Positions 18,198 through 29,742 are shown, numbered from the stretch's first letter. The stretch is 64,000 bases of DNA from Falsiroseomonas stagni DSM 19981 (GCF_900114315.1 NZ_FOSQ01000002.1:558001-622000), one strand, 5' to 3'. The notes: generated from the sequence alone by a model not told the origin. Made by a program: numbers and translations.

Positions 18198-21100
18198 GCG
18201 GGACCGATCCCAAGGAGATTCTGCGCCGCGCGCTGCTGGAGATCCGCGCGCTGAAGGAACGCCTGGTGGCGGCGGAACGCGGGGGGACGGCATCGCCCGC
18301 CCCCATCGCCATCACCGGCATGGCCTGCCGCTTCCCCGGCGCGCCGGACCTCGCGGCCTATGCCCGCCTGCTGATGGAGGGACGGGACGCGATCGGCCCG
18401 CGCCCGCCCGGCCGGTGGCAGAGCGATGCCGATCCGCCCGGCGGCTTCCTGCCCGATGTCGAGGGTTTCGACCCCCGCTTCTTCGGCCTTTCGCACCGCG
18501 AAGCCGCCGCCATGGATCCGCAGCAGCGCCTGCTGCTGGAAGTCACCTGGGAAGCGCTGGCGGATGCGGCGACCACGCCGGAATCGCTGGCAGGCAGCCG
18601 CGCGGGCGTCTTCATCGGCCTCGCGACGCATGACTGGCTGCGCCGCGTGCCGGAAGCGGGCCTGGATCGCTTCTTCGGCAGCGGCAGCAGCCCCGCGGTC
18701 GCGGCGGGGCGCATTGCCTATCTTCTCGACCTGCGCGGACCGGCGATGACCATCGACACCGCCTGCTCCTCCTCCCTTGTCGCCATCCACCAGGCGATGC
18801 GGGCGCTGAGGGCCGGCGATTGCGATGCCGCCATCGTCGGTGGCACCGCGCTGATGCTGATGCCGTCGCTGACACGCAGCTTCCAGGAAGCCGGCATGCT
18901 GTCCCCCGACGGACGGTGCAAATCCTTCGCGGCCGGGGCGGATGGCTATGGCCGCGGGGAGGGCTGCGGCGTCGTGCTGCTGAAGCGCCTGGAGGATGCG
19001 CAGCGCGCGGCGGACCCGATCGTCGCCTTGCTGCGCGGATCCGCCATCAACCAGGATGGCCGCAGTGCCGGACTGACGGCGCCGAACGGCCCGGCCCAGA
19101 CGGCACTGATCCGCGACGCGCTGCGTGACGCCGGCATGGCGCCCGACGACATCGACTATGTCGAGGCGCATGGCACGGGCACGCCACTTGGCGATCCCAT
19201 CGAATGGCACGCGTTGGCCGCGGCCTTCGCGGGACGCAGCCGGCCGCTCGCACTCGGCTCCGTCAAGTCCAATATCGGGCACAGCGAAGCGGCGGCCGGC
19301 ATCGCCGGGCTCATCAAGGCCGCGCTGGCGGTGCGCGACGGCGTGGCGCCACCCAGCCTGCACCACGCGCGGCGCAACCCCGCGATCAGCGGGGGCGGGG
19401 CGCCGATCACCGTGGCGACGACGCCCGTGAGCGGCGTGCGCCGCGCCGGCGTCAGCGCCTTCGGCTTTTCCGGCACCAACGCCCATGTGGTGGTCGAAGC
19501 GCCACCAGCGCGGGAGGCACCCGCGCGCGCGTCACTGCCGCCGCCGGTCTTCCAGCGGGAACGACTGCCACTGCCGCCCCTCGGCGCCGCGGAGCTTTCC
19601 GACCGGCTCCTCGCCGCCGATGACCCGCTGCTCGCCGGCACCGGCGGCTTCGCGCATCTCGGCGTGCTGCTGGCCCTGCTGGGTCCGGTGGGGCCCCTGG
19701 CGGATGTGGTCTTTCCCGCCGGCCTCGCCGTCTCCACCCCGCGCCGCATCCGGCTGCGGCGGGAGGCCGGCGGCCTGGCCCTGGAAAGCACCGCGGAGGG
19801 CGAGGAGGGCTGGACGATCCATCTGGCGGCGCGGGAGGTCACGTCCCCCGCAACGCCCGGCCCGCCCCCCGTGCTGCCGCCCGCGACCACCGATGCCGCC
19901 GGGCTCTACCGGCGCATCGCCGCGGCGGGCTTCGACTATGGCGACGCAGCGCGATGCCTGCGGCGCATCGGCCAGGCCGGGGAGACCCTCCGCGGCGTCC
20001 TGGGGGGCACGGGGCCAGGGCTGGTCGAGGCCGCCGCCCAGCTTGCCTACGCGCTGCTACCGCCTGGTGCCCCACCGGTCATGCTCTCCGCCATCCCGCG
20101 CCTTCTGCCGGGGCCGGGCCGGCACCCCGTGGAGGCATGGCTGCGCCGGACCGGCAGCTTCCCGGATGGCGGCTTCATCGCCGATTTCGGCCTGGTCGAT
20201 GCCGCCGGCAGCCCCGTGCTGGTCGCGGAAAGCGCCCGCTTCGCCCCGCTGCCCGATCGCAGCGAGGCCTGGACGCGCAGCATCGCCTGGCGCCCGGTCC
20301 CCGATACGGCCACCACCGGCCTGGCGAGCGATGCCTGGATCGCGCCTTCCGGTCCTGCCGCCAGCCTGTGCGCGGCCCTTCTCGACCACCTCCGCCAGGC
20401 GGATGACCGGCCGCTGCGCATCATCACCCGGGGCGCCCAGGCCACGGGGCGGGAGACGGCGCCCCCCGATCCCGATCAGGCGGCGCTCTGGGGCCTCGCC
20501 ATGGCGATCATGGCGGAACGCCCGGGCCGCGCCTGCCGCCTGATCGACCTGGACCCTGACGTGCCGGAGGCCGCGCAGCAGGCCGCGCTGGCGTCGGAAC
20601 TGGCCCGCGACGACGAAACCGCGGTTGCGCTGCGCGGCGGGCAGCGCCTCGCCCGCCGGCTGGAAGCCCCGCCCCGGCCTGCCGGGCCGGCGCTGATGGC
20701 CAGGCTGCGCCATGGCCAGGTGGCCTGGGACCCGGCCCCGGCGCCGCCGCCCGGCCCCGGCGAGTTGCGGATCGCGATGGTCGCCGCGGGCCTGACCTTC
20801 CGGGACCGGCTGCTGGCCAGCGGCCTCGCCCCGGCCGGCAGCCCCCTCGGCGCCGATGGCGCGGGCATCGTGGAGGATGTCGGTCCCGGTGTGCAGGGTT
20901 TCGCGGTCGGCGACGCCGTCATCGTCCTGGCCCCCGGCGCGATCGCGGACCGGGTGACGGTGCCGGCGCTGCGCGCCGCCCGGGCGCCCTGCGCCGACCT
21001 GATCGATGCCGCGACCATGCCGGTGCCCTACCTCACCGCGCTGGCGGCGCTGCCGGCCGTCAGGCCCGGCGATCGCGTGCTGGTGCATCAGGCCACCAGC

Positions 21101-23668
21101 GCCACGGGGCTCGCTGCCATGGAGATCCTGCGCCGCGCCGGCGCGACCATCATCGCCACCGCCAGCCGGCCCCGCCATGCCTGGCTGGCCCGCCACGGCG
21201 TCGGGACGGTGATGGACAGCCGGGCGCTGGAGGGCTGGGACCTGCGCGGCGTCACGCTCGGCTTCGGCGCCTTCCCGCCGGACCTCGTCGCCCGGCTGGC
21301 GCCACTGCCCCTGGTCAACCTGGACAAGCGGGTCGCCGGACACTTCGACCTGGACGCGCTGCCGGCAGACCGCCTTCCCGCGCTGTTCGCCCGGCTCCAG
21401 GACATGCCACCCCTGCCGCGCCATCCGGTGGCGCGCGAGAGGCTGGAGGAGGCGCTGTCCACCGCCTCCCCGCCCGGCCGCGCCATCGTCCTTCTGGCCC
21501 CGCCTCCGTCCTTCGTCGTGGAGCCCGGCGGGACATGGATCGTCACCGGCGCGGCGAGCGGGCTTGGCCGGCTGGTGGCGGATTGGCTGGAGGATCGGGG
21601 CGCCGTCGCCTGCCGGACGGACCTGCATGCCTGCGAGGGCGCCTGCACCGCCCAGGGCGACATCGCCGATCCCGCCTTCGTCGATCCGCTGGTGGCAAGG
21701 CTGGCCTCCGGCGCCACGCCGCTGCGCGGCATCATCCACGCCGCCGCCATCACCGATGACGATGCGCTGGAGGCGTTGACGCAGGAACGCATCGCCGCCG
21801 TGCTGCATGCCAAGCTCGGCGGCGCAAGGGCGCTGGATGCCGCGACGCGGCGCCACGCGGTCCGGCTTTCCGCCTTCGTGCTGTTCTCCTCCGTCGTCGG
21901 CGTTCTGCCTTCGGCGCGCCAGGGGGCCTATGCCGCGGCCAATGCCGCCATCGACCAGGTCGCGGAAGCGCGGCGGCGGGATGGCCTGCCGGGCCTGGCC
22001 ATCGCCTGGGGCCCCTGGTCGGCCGGGATCGGCGCCCGCATGGGCGCGCGCGCGGCCGCCACCTGGAAGGCCTTCGGCGTCACGCCCATCCTGCCCGCGA
22101 TGGGGCTGCGCGCCCTTCCCGCCCTGCTGGCCGCGCCAGAGGCGCGCTGCCTGGTGGCCGACAGGGTTGACGCTGCCGCGCCCGCGGCGCCCGCCGCGCG
22201 CAGCGCGGTGGCGATCGACGTGCCGCTGCTGCAGGGCATCCTGGCGCCCCTTCTCGGCACGCCCGATCCGGCGATGCTGGATCCCCAGGCGCCGCTGACC
22301 GCGCTCGGCATGGATTCACTGGCGGCGGTGGAATTCGCGCGCGCCTTGTCCCGGCATCTCGGCCGCGCGATCCGGCCGGACTTCGCCTACAGCCACGCCA
22401 ATCTGGCGCAGGCGGCGGCGGCGCTCTCCGTGGCGCGGGCGCCGGCACCGCGCGCATCGGACGGCTTCGCCTTGCTGGCGCCGGCGTGGGAAACGGTGAC
22501 GGCGACGGCCGGGGTGGCCCGGGGCTGGACCGTCGCCGGCGATGGCCCCATCGCGACCGCCCTTCGCGACTCCCTTGGCACCGCCGACCCAACCGCGCTC
22601 CTCGATGTCACGGCACTCGCCATGACGCAGGCGGACCCCGCGGTGCTGCGGGAAGCGCTGATGCCGCCGCTGCTGGCGCGGCTTCAGCGCCTTGCCGGCC
22701 AGGCCGCGCGGATCGCCATCGCGCTGCCCGCGACCTCCCCCATCACGCCGCTCGTCGAAGCCTTCGCCATAGCGCTGGCGGCCGAGGAACCCGCCTGGGC
22801 GCTGCGCACCATCCGCCTCGACCCCGCCCTCCCCGACCCGGCGGAAGCGCTGCTGCGCGAATTGGCGGTGACGGACGGCGAGACGCAGCTGCGGCTCCTG
22901 CCCCGCCAGCGCCAGGCGATGCGGCTTCGCTCCATCCAGCAGGCCGGGGCCTGGCAGCCCGATCCCGACGGCACCTGGCTCATCACCGGCGCCAGCGGCG
23001 GCATCGGCCGGCTGGTCGCCGCGGATCTCGTCCGCCGCGGCATCCGGCGCATCATCCTCGCCAGCCGGCGCCCCGTGGCGCAGGACCTGCCCGGCACGCG
23101 CGTGGAGACACGCGCGATCGACGTGAGCGACCGCCGCGCGGTCGAGGCGCTGGTCGAGGAACTCGGCCGGGCCGCACCGCCCTTGCGCGGCATCATCCAC
23201 GCCGCCGGCGTGACGGCCGATGGACGCGCCGCGACCACAGCGTGGTCCCGCTTCGCGCCCGCCTTCCCGCCGAAGGCCGATGCGGCGCACTGGCTGGACC
23301 TTGCGACACGCGCCATGGGCGATGTCGAACTGGTCCTGTTCTCCTCGACCGCCGCCTGGTTCGGCCTGGCAGGCACGACAGGCTACGCCGCGGCCAACGG
23401 GGCCCTGGCGGCGGTTGCCGCCGCCCGGCACCAGGCAGGTCTGCCGGCGCGCTGCATCGCCTGGTGCGCCTGGCAGGGGATCGGCATGGCGGCGGAGGAA
23501 AGCCTCTGGAATGACGGGCGCGCGCCGTCACTGCCAGGATCCGTGGCCCTGCAGGCCTTCGATGCGGCGATGGCCAGCGCGGCAAGCAGCCTTGTGGTCG
23601 TGGGTTCGGGCTGGCAGCCGCCGCGCGGCTCCCGCATGATGGCAGCGAGGGGAGGGCATTCAACTTGA
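18194..23668 (+). CDS. PKS-B: module 3, KS-(DH)-(ER)-KR-ACP followed by an extra KR
   Basis: This 1824-residue AT-less PKS starts at an ATG overlapping the PKS-A stop (ATGA). Residues 1-35 form a coiled-coil docking segment. The KS (36-436) has TACSSS, HGTGT and NIGH. The following DH-like region (470-690) lacks HxxxGxxxxP. The ER-like region (833-1096) has SATG where the NADPH-binding GGVG should be. Both look inactive. A KR (1114-1335) has GAASGLG and an intact SSVVG...YAAAN set. The ACP serine is Ser1375 (GMDSL). After the ACP comes a second complete KR, structural half from about 1420 and catalytic half 1593-1783, with GASGGIG and YAAAN intact. No carrier domain or docking tail follows it. 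The module should deliver a beta-hydroxy unit. The job of the trailing KR is unclear and may concern the next module, whose own KR is altered. Confidence 0.93.
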   Translation: MSGTDPKEILRRALLEIRALKERLVAAERGGTASPAPIAITGMACRFPGAPDLAAYARLLMEGRDAIGPRPPGRWQSDADPPGGFLPDVEGFDPRFFGLSHREAAAMDPQQRLLLEVTWEALADAATTPESLAGSRAGVFIGLATHDWLRRVPEAGLDRFFGSGSSPAVAAGRIAYLLDLRGPAMTIDTACSSSLVAIHQAMRALRAGDCDAAIVGGTALMLMPSLTRSFQEAGMLSPDGRCKSFAAGADGYGRGEGCGVVLLKRLEDAQRAADPIVALLRGSAINQDGRSAGLTAPNGPAQTALIRDALRDAGMAPDDIDYVEAHGTGTPLGDPIEWHALAAAFAGRSRPLALGSVKSNIGHSEAAAGIAGLIKAALAVRDGVAPPSLHHARRNPAISGGGAPITVATTPVSGVRRAGVSAFGFSGTNAHVVVEAPPAREAPARASLPPPVFQRERLPLPPLGAAELSDRLLAADDPLLAGTGGFAHLGVLLALLGPVGPLADVVFPAGLAVSTPRRIRLRREAGGLALESTAEGEEGWTIHLAAREVTSPATPGPPPVLPPATTDAAGLYRRIAAAGFDYGDAARCLRRIGQAGETLRGVLGGTGPGLVEAAAQLAYALLPPGAPPVMLSAIPRLLPGPGRHPVEAWLRRTGSFPDGGFIADFGLVDAAGSPVLVAESARFAPLPDRSEAWTRSIAWRPVPDTATTGLASDAWIAPSGPAASLCAALLDHLRQADDRPLRIITRGAQATGRETAPPDPDQAALWGLAMAIMAERPGRACRLIDLDPDVPEAAQQAALASELARDDETAVALRGGQRLARRLEAPPRPAGPALMARLRHGQVAWDPAPAPPPGPGELRIAMVAAGLTFRDRLLASGLAPAGSPLGADGAGIVEDVGPGVQGFAVGDAVIVLAPGAIADRVTVPALRAARAPCADLIDAATMPVPYLTALAALPAVRPGDRVLVHQATSATGLAAMEILRRAGATIIATASRPRHAWLARHGVGTVMDSRALEGWDLRGVTLGFGAFPPDLVARLAPLPLVNLDKRVAGHFDLDALPADRLPALFARLQDMPPLPRHPVARERLEEALSTASPPGRAIVLLAPPPSFVVEPGGTWIVTGAASGLGRLVADWLEDRGAVACRTDLHACEGACTAQGDIADPAFVDPLVARLASGATPLRGIIHAAAITDDDALEALTQERIAAVLHAKLGGARALDAATRRHAVRLSAFVLFSSVVGVLPSARQGAYAAANAAIDQVAEARRRDGLPGLAIAWGPWSAGIGARMGARAAATWKAFGVTPILPAMGLRALPALLAAPEARCLVADRVDAAAPAAPAARSAVAIDVPLLQGILAPLLGTPDPAMLDPQAPLTALGMDSLAAVEFARALSRHLGRAIRPDFAYSHANLAQAAAALSVARAPAPRASDGFALLAPAWETVTATAGVARGWTVAGDGPIATALRDSLGTADPTALLDVTALAMTQADPAVLREALMPPLLARLQRLAGQAARIAIALPATSPITPLVEAFAIALAAEEPAWALRTIRLDPALPDPAEALLRELAVTDGETQLRLLPRQRQAMRLRSIQQAGAWQPDPDGTWLITGASGGIGRLVAADLVRRGIRRIILASRRPVAQDLPGTRVETRAIDVSDRRAVEALVEELGRAAPPLRGIIHAAGVTADGRAATTAWSRFAPAFPPKADAAHWLDLATRAMGDVELVLFSSTAAWFGLAGTTGYAAANGALAAVAAARHQAGLPARCIAWCAWQGIGMAAEESLWNDGRAPSLPGSVALQAFDAAMASAASSLVVVGSGWQPPRGSRMMAARGGHST

Positions 23669-26600
23669 ACGCTGGGCGTGAGCCGATCGCCATCATCGGC
23701 ACGGGCTGCCGCTTCGCCGGCGGCGCCGCCGATCCCGCTGCCCTCTGGTCCCTGATCGCCCGCGGCGGCAACGCGGTGCAACCGATCCGCCGCTGGGACC
23801 ACGCCGCGTGGCATTCCGCCGATCCCGATGCGGCCGGCCGCACGACGCAGGCGGAAGCCGCACTCATCGACGGCATCGAGCATTTCGACGCTGCCTTCTT
23901 CGGCATCGCGCCGCGGGAGGCGGAGGCGATGGACCCGCAGCAGCGCCTGCTCATGGAAGTCGCGTGGGAAGCGCTGGAGAATGCGGCGATCCCGCCCGAC
24001 CGCCTGGAGGGCGTCGCGTGCGGCGTCTATCTCGGCCTCTACAACAGCAATTACGGGCTGATCTGCCGCGGATCGCCGGACCCGTCGCTGATCGGTGCCT
24101 GGTCGGCTTCCGGCACGCATACCTCCATCGCGCCGGGCCGCATCGCCTTTCGCCTCGGGCTGACGGGGCCGGCAGTGGCGCTGGACACCGCCTGCTCCTC
24201 GTCCCTCGTCGCCGTGCACCTGGCCGTGCAGGCGTTGCGCGCAGGCGATTGCACGCTGGCCTTGGCCGGCGGCGTGCACCTGATCCTCTCCCCGCTGCCG
24301 CTGGTGGCCAGCGCGAAGCTGGGCGCTGCATCACCGACCAGCCGCTGCCGTGCCTTTGATGCCGCCGCCGATGGATTCGCGCATGGCGAAGGCTGCGGCG
24401 TGGTCGTCCTCAAGCGGCTGTCGGATGCGCTGGCCGCCGGCGATCGCGTGCTGGCGGTGATCCATGGCAGCGCGGTGAACCAGGATGGCCGCAGCGCCGG
24501 CCTCACCGCCCCTTCCGGCCCCGCGCAGGAAGCCGTGCTGCGCGCCGCCCTCGCCGATGCGTCGCTCTCCCCCGCCGACATCGACGCCATCGAGGCCCAT
24601 GGCACCGGCACCGCCCTCGGCGATCCCATCGAGATGCATGCGCTCCGCAGCGTCTTCGCCGGGGATCGCGCCCGGCCGCTCGCTGTCGGCTCGGCGAAGA
24701 CCAATATCGGCCATACCGAGGCCGCCGCCGGCATCGCCGGCCTCATCAAGGCCGTCCTCATGCTCCGCCACCAGCAGGTCGCCCCCAACCTCCACTTCAC
24801 CCGCCTCAACCCGCATATCGACCTGACCGGCGCCCGCATCGAAGTGCCGACGCGGCTCGAACCCGCGCCTCTTCGCCATGTCGGCGTCAGCTCCTTCGGC
24901 TTCTCCGGCACCAACGCCCATATCGTCCTCGGCGCCGCGCCCGAGACGGCGACAGCCGCCGACCCCCGCCCCGCCCATCTCCTGCCGATCAGCGCCCGCG
25001 ACCCCGCCGCGCTGACGGCGCTGGTCGCCCGCTGGCAGGATGCGCTCGCCGCGCCGGGCGCCGACCTCCCCGCCCTCGTCCGCACCGCCGCCACCGGCCG
25101 CGCCGCCCTGCCCCGCCGCATCGCCATCACCGCCCGCGACCCCGCCACCGCCGCCGACGCACTCCCCAAAGCCGAAGCCACCACCGCCGGCCGCCCCCGC
25201 ATCGCCTTCCTCGTCACCGGCCAGGGCTCCGCCTTCCCCGGCATGGCGCGCGGCCTCGCCGAGACCGCCCCCGTCTTCCGCCGCGTCCTCGATCGCTGCG
25301 ACGCCGTCATGGGCCTGCCCGCGCCGCTGTCCCGCCTGTTCGAGGACGGTGCCGCCCTCGCCCGCGCCGATATCGCCCAGCCCGCCCTCTTCGCGCTGTC
25401 CGCCGGCCTCGGCGCGCTCTGGCGCAGTTGGGGCGTGGAGCCGGTGGCGCTGCTCGGCCACAGCCTCGGCGAATACGCCGCCGCCCACCTCGCCGGTGTG
25501 CTGACCTTGGAGGACGCCGCCCGCCTCGTCGCGGCCCGCGGTCGCCTGACGCAGGCGCTGCCCGCCGGCGGCGCCATGGCCGCGGTGCTCGGCCCCGACC
25601 CGCACAGGGTGCTCGCCCGCCACCCCGCCCTCGAACTCGCCGGCGAGAACGGGCCGGAGGCCATCACCCTCGCCGGCCCGCAGGCCGCCATCGCCGCGCT
25701 GCTCGACGACACGATGCTCGCCGCCTCAGGCCTGGACGCAAGGCCGCTCGCCGTCTCCCACGCCTTCCATTCCCGCCTGCTCGACCCGATGCTCGACGCG
25801 CTGGAAGCCGAGGCGCGTGCCATCCCGCACAACCCGCCCGCCATCCCCGTCATCGGCAACCTCGCCGGCACCGTGGTGCCGCGCCACGACGCCGCCTATT
25901 GGCGCGCCCATGCCCGCCAGCCCGTGCGCTTCGCGCAGGGGTTGGCCACGCTGGCCGCCATGGGCGTCACGCATGCCGTCGAACTCGGCGCCATGCCGGT
26001 GCTGTCGGGCCTGGCGCGCAACGCCCTGCCCGCGCTGGTCACGCTGCCGTCCCTCGCCCGCGCAAGGCCCGGCCAGGACGGCGCGACACTCGGCTGGACC
26101 ACCGCCATGCAGGGCGTCGCGCGCCTCTGGCAGGATGGCGCGGAGATCGACTGGCCCGCCTTCCACCAGCCCTACAGGACGCCCACCACATCAGCGCCAA
26201 CCTATCCCTTCCAGCGGCAACGGTTCTGGCTGGCCGATCCGACGCTCGAACGCCCCGCCGCGCCCATCACGGCCGACCGCGCGGCGCCCGAGGTCGGTGA
26301 TGCGCGCGTCACCGGCTTCTACGACGAACTCACCACCATCGCGCAACACTACGCCGATCCCGGCGATGGCAGCGAAGGGCATCTCACCTTCGGCCTGATG
26401 CCCGCAGCGCGTCCCGGCTTCTCCTGGCTCCGCGCGCTCTTCGCCGGGCCGTCGGAGCCCGAGGGCTACGCCATTCTGCGCCGCGCGCAACACGCGCTGA
26501 AGCAGGCGATCTTCGCGCCCGTCGACTTCACCCGCGCACGCCGCGTGCTGGATTTCGGCTGCGGCCATGCCGCCGATCTCTGCGACATCGCGCTCCGCCA

Positions 26601-29600
26601 CCCGCATCTCCGCCTCGATGGCTGCACCATCTCCGCCGAACAGGTGCAGGTCGGCCGCGCCCGCGCCGCGCGCGCGGGTCTCGCCGATCGCCTGCGCATC
26701 CATCACCGCGACAGCGCCCGCGATCTCTTCCCGGGTCGCTACGACGTGATCTTCGGCGTGGAGGTCTCGGGCCTGATCGAGGACAAGGCCGGCCTCTTCG
26801 ACAACATCCGGGACCATCTGGAACCCGGCGGCGCCCTGGTCATTGCGGATTTCGTCGCGGCCGGCGACGGCATCGCGGCGCCCGACACGGCCTCCTTCAC
26901 CTCGACCGCCGAGGAATGGGCGCGGCTGCTCGCGGATCGTGGCCTGCGACTGACGGATTGCGTGGACACCAGCGCGGAGGTCGCGCATTTCCTCGACGAT
27001 CCCGGCTTCGGGGCGGAAGTCGATCGCCTGGTGGCGGCGCATGGCCTGTCGGACCTCACCCGGCGCCACCTGCTCTCCAACGACAATATCGGCCGGGCGC
27101 TCCGCCGCGGCGTGATGCGCTACGTCCTGCTGACCGCGCGCCAGGACACGACGGCGCCGGTCGCGCGGCTGCTGGCCGCCAACCGCGCGCGCCTGGCAGC
27201 ACCCGACCGCTGGGAACAGGCGGAGCCCTGGCGCGGCTGGTTCCACCACGTCACCTGGCAGCCCGATCCCGTCGCGCAGGCGGTGGAGGAGGGCGCGGCG
27301 CTGCTGGCGGATGCCGCCGATGCCGCTGCCGCGACGGACCGGCTGGCCCGCGCCTGGATCGGCGCCGCCCGGCTGGAGGATTGCGTGCCCGTGCCGGGCT
27401 TCGCGCGCCTTCACGCCCATCTCTCCCGCCTGACCGCCAGCACCGAGGATCCCGCCGCCCTCCCGGTGCCGGACCTGCCGGAAGCACGCCTCCTCGCCCG
27501 CAGCGGCCCGCATCTGCGCGCCGTGCTGGAAGGCCGGGCGGACCCGCTGGACCTGCTGTTCGGGGATGGCGGGGCGGCGGCAGAAGCGCTCTACGCCACA
27601 TCGCCCGCGGCCCGCGCCGTCAACGGCATCGCCGCCGCCGCCTTTGCAGCCCTGCTGGAAGGGCGCGGCCCCGCGCGGGTGATGGAGATCGGCTGCGGCA
27701 CCGGCGGCACCACCCAGGCGCTGCTGCCACGCCTGCGTGCGGGCGACAGCTACCGCGTCACCGACATCTCCCCGGGCTTCGTACAGGCCGCGCAGCGGCG
27801 CTTCGGGCTGGATGGCGCGGTGCTCGACATCAGCCTGCCGCCCGCCACCACCGGTGTCGCGGACATCCTCGTCGCCGCCAATGTGCTGCACGCCACGCCG
27901 GATTTGCGCCGCACCCTGAGTCACGCCGCCGCGCTGCTGGCGCCGGATGGCGCGCTCCTGCTGCTGGAGAATGCCGGCGAACTCGCCTGGGGCGACCTGA
28001 CCTTCGGCCTCACCCACGGCATGTGGGCCTTCGCCGATACCGACCTCCGCCCCGGCCATGCCCTGCTGCCACCGGCAGCCTGGACATCATTGCTCGCGGA
28101 GCTCGGCTTCGTGGCGGAGGTTCACGCGCCCGGCGATGCGCGCACCGCCATGCTCAGCGGCCAGTTCGTCCTGGTCGCCCGGCGCCGGGCCGCGGATCGA
28201 GGCGACATCCTCTGGCCTGCGCCACGCGGCGCAACGGCAGAGGCCGTGCTGGCGGAAGCACTGCCGATGCTGCAGCAGGCAGCCGCGAGGCCGGTACCCC
28301 CGCGCGTCTGGATCGGCACGCAGGGCGCCCGCGACGTCGCAGGCGGCGAAGCGCCCGATCCCGCCCAGGCCGCGCTCTGGGGCCTCGCCAACGCGCTGGC
28401 GATCGAGGCGCCGGAGCTTCGCGTGACCCTGGTCGATTCCGACGATCCCGCGGCGCTGGAGCGTGAGGCCGCGCTGGGCGGCGGCGAGACCCGCATCGCC
28501 TGGCGCAAGGGAAGGCGGCATGTCGCGCGGCTCGGCCGCCTCGCCGCGCCGGAGGCAGCGCCGACGCTGCGCGAACCCGGCACCTGGCTCGTCACCGGCG
28601 GGCTTGCCGGCGTCGGCCTGGCCGTGGCGCGCTGGCTGGCGGCCGAGGGCGCGACGCATCTGGTCCTGCTCGGCCGCACGCCGCGGGACATCGGCCCCTT
28701 CCCGCCCGGCGTCCACGTCACCACCGTCACCGGCGACGTGGCGGATGAAGCAACCCTGGCCGCGCTGCTGGCGCGTATCGCGCATGAAGGCCCGCCGCTG
28801 GTCGGAATCATGCATGCCGCCGGCGTGCTGGATGATGGCCTGCTGGCCCAGCAGACGCCCGCGACGATGGCCGCCGTGCTGCGCCCCAAGCTGCAAGGCG
28901 CGCATCTGCTGGACCGGCTGACGCGCCGCTTCCCGCTGCGCCACTTCGTCCTCTTCTCCTCCTCCGCCGCCCTGCTGGGCTCCGCCGCCCAGGCCAACCA
29001 CGCCGCGGCCAATGCGGCGATGGACGCCATCGCGGAAGCCCGGCGCGCGGAAGGCCTGCCGGCGCTCAGCATCGCCTGGGGGGCCTGGGACGAAGTGGGC
29101 GCCGCGGCGCGGGCCGGTGCCGGTGTCGCGCGGCGCGGGTTGCTGCCGATGGCGCCCGACCAGGCGCTCGCCGCGCTCGGCCTTGCCCTGTCGGCCAGCC
29201 AGGCGACGCTCGGCATCCTCGATGTCGATTGGGGGCGCTTCCTGGCGCGCTTCGCCCCGCATCCCGTGCCGCCGGTCTTCGGCGTCTTCCGCATCGCCCC
29301 CGCGATCAACCCCGTCGCGGACGCAGGAGGCCCGGCCGCCGCCGCGACGCTGCGCGACCGGATCGAAGCGGCCGCCCCGGCGGACCGCGCGGCGCTGCTG
29401 CTGGCCGCCACGCGCGACACCGTCGCCCGCATCCTCGGCCTCGCGCCGGGCGCACTGCCCCCGGCCGACGCGCCGCTTCGCGAACTCGGCCTTGATTCGC
29501 TGATGACGGTGGAACTCCGCAACGCGCTCGCCACCGCCTGCGAGACGAAGCTGCCCGCCACGCTGGTGTTCGAATACCCGAGTTGCGCGGCTCTCGCCCG

Positions 29601-29742
29601 GCACCTCTGCGGCACCGTCTTCGCGGACCTTCTCCCGGCCGCCGGCGGCGATGCGCTGGACGCGATGGAGGAGGACGAACTCGCCCGCCTGCTGGAAGCC
29701 GAACTCGGCGCCGCCGACGCGGCGCTCGGGGGCCGCGCATGA
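23665..29742 (+). CDS. PKS-C: module 4, KS-AT-MT-cMT-KR-ACP with two methyltransferase domains
   Basis: This 2025-residue module begins at TTG 23665 (TTGA overlap), preceded by a strong GAGGGGAGGG site. It starts straight with the KS, with no docking coil. KS 5-430 (Cys177). AT 512-786 has GHSLGE Ser600 and the malonyl-type HAFH motif. Next is an unusual methyltransferase (880-1158, LDFGCGHAADL, DGCTISAEQVQVG) of the SMART PKS_MT type (SM00828), then a conventional PKS C-methyltransferase (core near 1333-1510, MEIGCGTGGTTQ). The KR (1640-1846) keeps GGLAGVG and AAAN, but its catalytic Tyr is His1779, so it is probably inactive. ACP Ser1945 (GLDSL) is followed by an acidic tail. A methylated beta-keto or enol unit is expected. 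If the first MT is an O-methyltransferase, an alpha-methyl beta-methoxy enoate could form. The KS-AT block is almost identical to that of PKS-H. Confidence 0.93.
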   Translation: MNAGREPIAIIGTGCRFAGGAADPAALWSLIARGGNAVQPIRRWDHAAWHSADPDAAGRTTQAEAALIDGIEHFDAAFFGIAPREAEAMDPQQRLLMEVAWEALENAAIPPDRLEGVACGVYLGLYNSNYGLICRGSPDPSLIGAWSASGTHTSIAPGRIAFRLGLTGPAVALDTACSSSLVAVHLAVQALRAGDCTLALAGGVHLILSPLPLVASAKLGAASPTSRCRAFDAAADGFAHGEGCGVVVLKRLSDALAAGDRVLAVIHGSAVNQDGRSAGLTAPSGPAQEAVLRAALADASLSPADIDAIEAHGTGTALGDPIEMHALRSVFAGDRARPLAVGSAKTNIGHTEAAAGIAGLIKAVLMLRHQQVAPNLHFTRLNPHIDLTGARIEVPTRLEPAPLRHVGVSSFGFSGTNAHIVLGAAPETATAADPRPAHLLPISARDPAALTALVARWQDALAAPGADLPALVRTAATGRAALPRRIAITARDPATAADALPKAEATTAGRPRIAFLVTGQGSAFPGMARGLAETAPVFRRVLDRCDAVMGLPAPLSRLFEDGAALARADIAQPALFALSAGLGALWRSWGVEPVALLGHSLGEYAAAHLAGVLTLEDAARLVAARGRLTQALPAGGAMAAVLGPDPHRVLARHPALELAGENGPEAITLAGPQAAIAALLDDTMLAASGLDARPLAVSHAFHSRLLDPMLDALEAEARAIPHNPPAIPVIGNLAGTVVPRHDAAYWRAHARQPVRFAQGLATLAAMGVTHAVELGAMPVLSGLARNALPALVTLPSLARARPGQDGATLGWTTAMQGVARLWQDGAEIDWPAFHQPYRTPTTSAPTYPFQRQRFWLADPTLERPAAPITADRAAPEVGDARVTGFYDELTTIAQHYADPGDGSEGHLTFGLMPAARPGFSWLRALFAGPSEPEGYAILRRAQHALKQAIFAPVDFTRARRVLDFGCGHAADLCDIALRHPHLRLDGCTISAEQVQVGRARAARAGLADRLRIHHRDSARDLFPGRYDVIFGVEVSGLIEDKAGLFDNIRDHLEPGGALVIADFVAAGDGIAAPDTASFTSTAEEWARLLADRGLRLTDCVDTSAEVAHFLDDPGFGAEVDRLVAAHGLSDLTRRHLLSNDNIGRALRRGVMRYVLLTARQDTTAPVARLLAANRARLAAPDRWEQAEPWRGWFHHVTWQPDPVAQAVEEGAALLADAADAAAATDRLARAWIGAARLEDCVPVPGFARLHAHLSRLTASTEDPAALPVPDLPEARLLARSGPHLRAVLEGRADPLDLLFGDGGAAAEALYATSPAARAVNGIAAAAFAALLEGRGPARVMEIGCGTGGTTQALLPRLRAGDSYRVTDISPGFVQAAQRRFGLDGAVLDISLPPATTGVADILVAANVLHATPDLRRTLSHAAALLAPDGALLLLENAGELAWGDLTFGLTHGMWAFADTDLRPGHALLPPAAWTSLLAELGFVAEVHAPGDARTAMLSGQFVLVARRRAADRGDILWPAPRGATAEAVLAEALPMLQQAAARPVPPRVWIGTQGARDVAGGEAPDPAQAALWGLANALAIEAPELRVTLVDSDDPAALEREAALGGGETRIAWRKGRRHVARLGRLAAPEAAPTLREPGTWLVTGGLAGVGLAVARWLAAEGATHLVLLGRTPRDIGPFPPGVHVTTVTGDVADEATLAALLARIAHEGPPLVGIMHAAGVLDDGLLAQQTPATMAAVLRPKLQGAHLLDRLTRRFPLRHFVLFSSSAALLGSAAQANHAAANAAMDAIAEARRAEGLPALSIAWGAWDEVGAAARAGAGVARRGLLPMAPDQALAALGLALSASQATLGILDVDWGRFLARFAPHPVPPVFGVFRIAPAINPVADAGGPAAAATLRDRIEAAAPADRAALLLAATRDTVARILGLAPGALPPADAPLRELGLDSLMTVELRNALATACETKLPATLVFEYPSCAALARHLCGTVFADLLPAAGGDALDAMEEDELARLLEAELGAADAALGGRA
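24391..26220 (+). repeat. KS-AT duplication, copy 1 (partner at 52990-54819)
   Basis: This stretch of PKS-C, from the second half of KS4 through AT4 to the post-AT linker, aligns without gaps to 52990-54819 in PKS-H at a constant offset of 28599. Long tracts are identical or differ by isolated bases, especially over the KS-AT linker and AT. Identity falls off at both edges. Confidence 0.92.

Noticed and set aside
23650-23690. Possible frameshift joining PKS-B and PKS-C into one protein
   Set aside because: PKS-B ends in a complete KR and PKS-C has its own TTG with a strong ribosome-binding site and a normal KS start, so two genes is the simpler reading.
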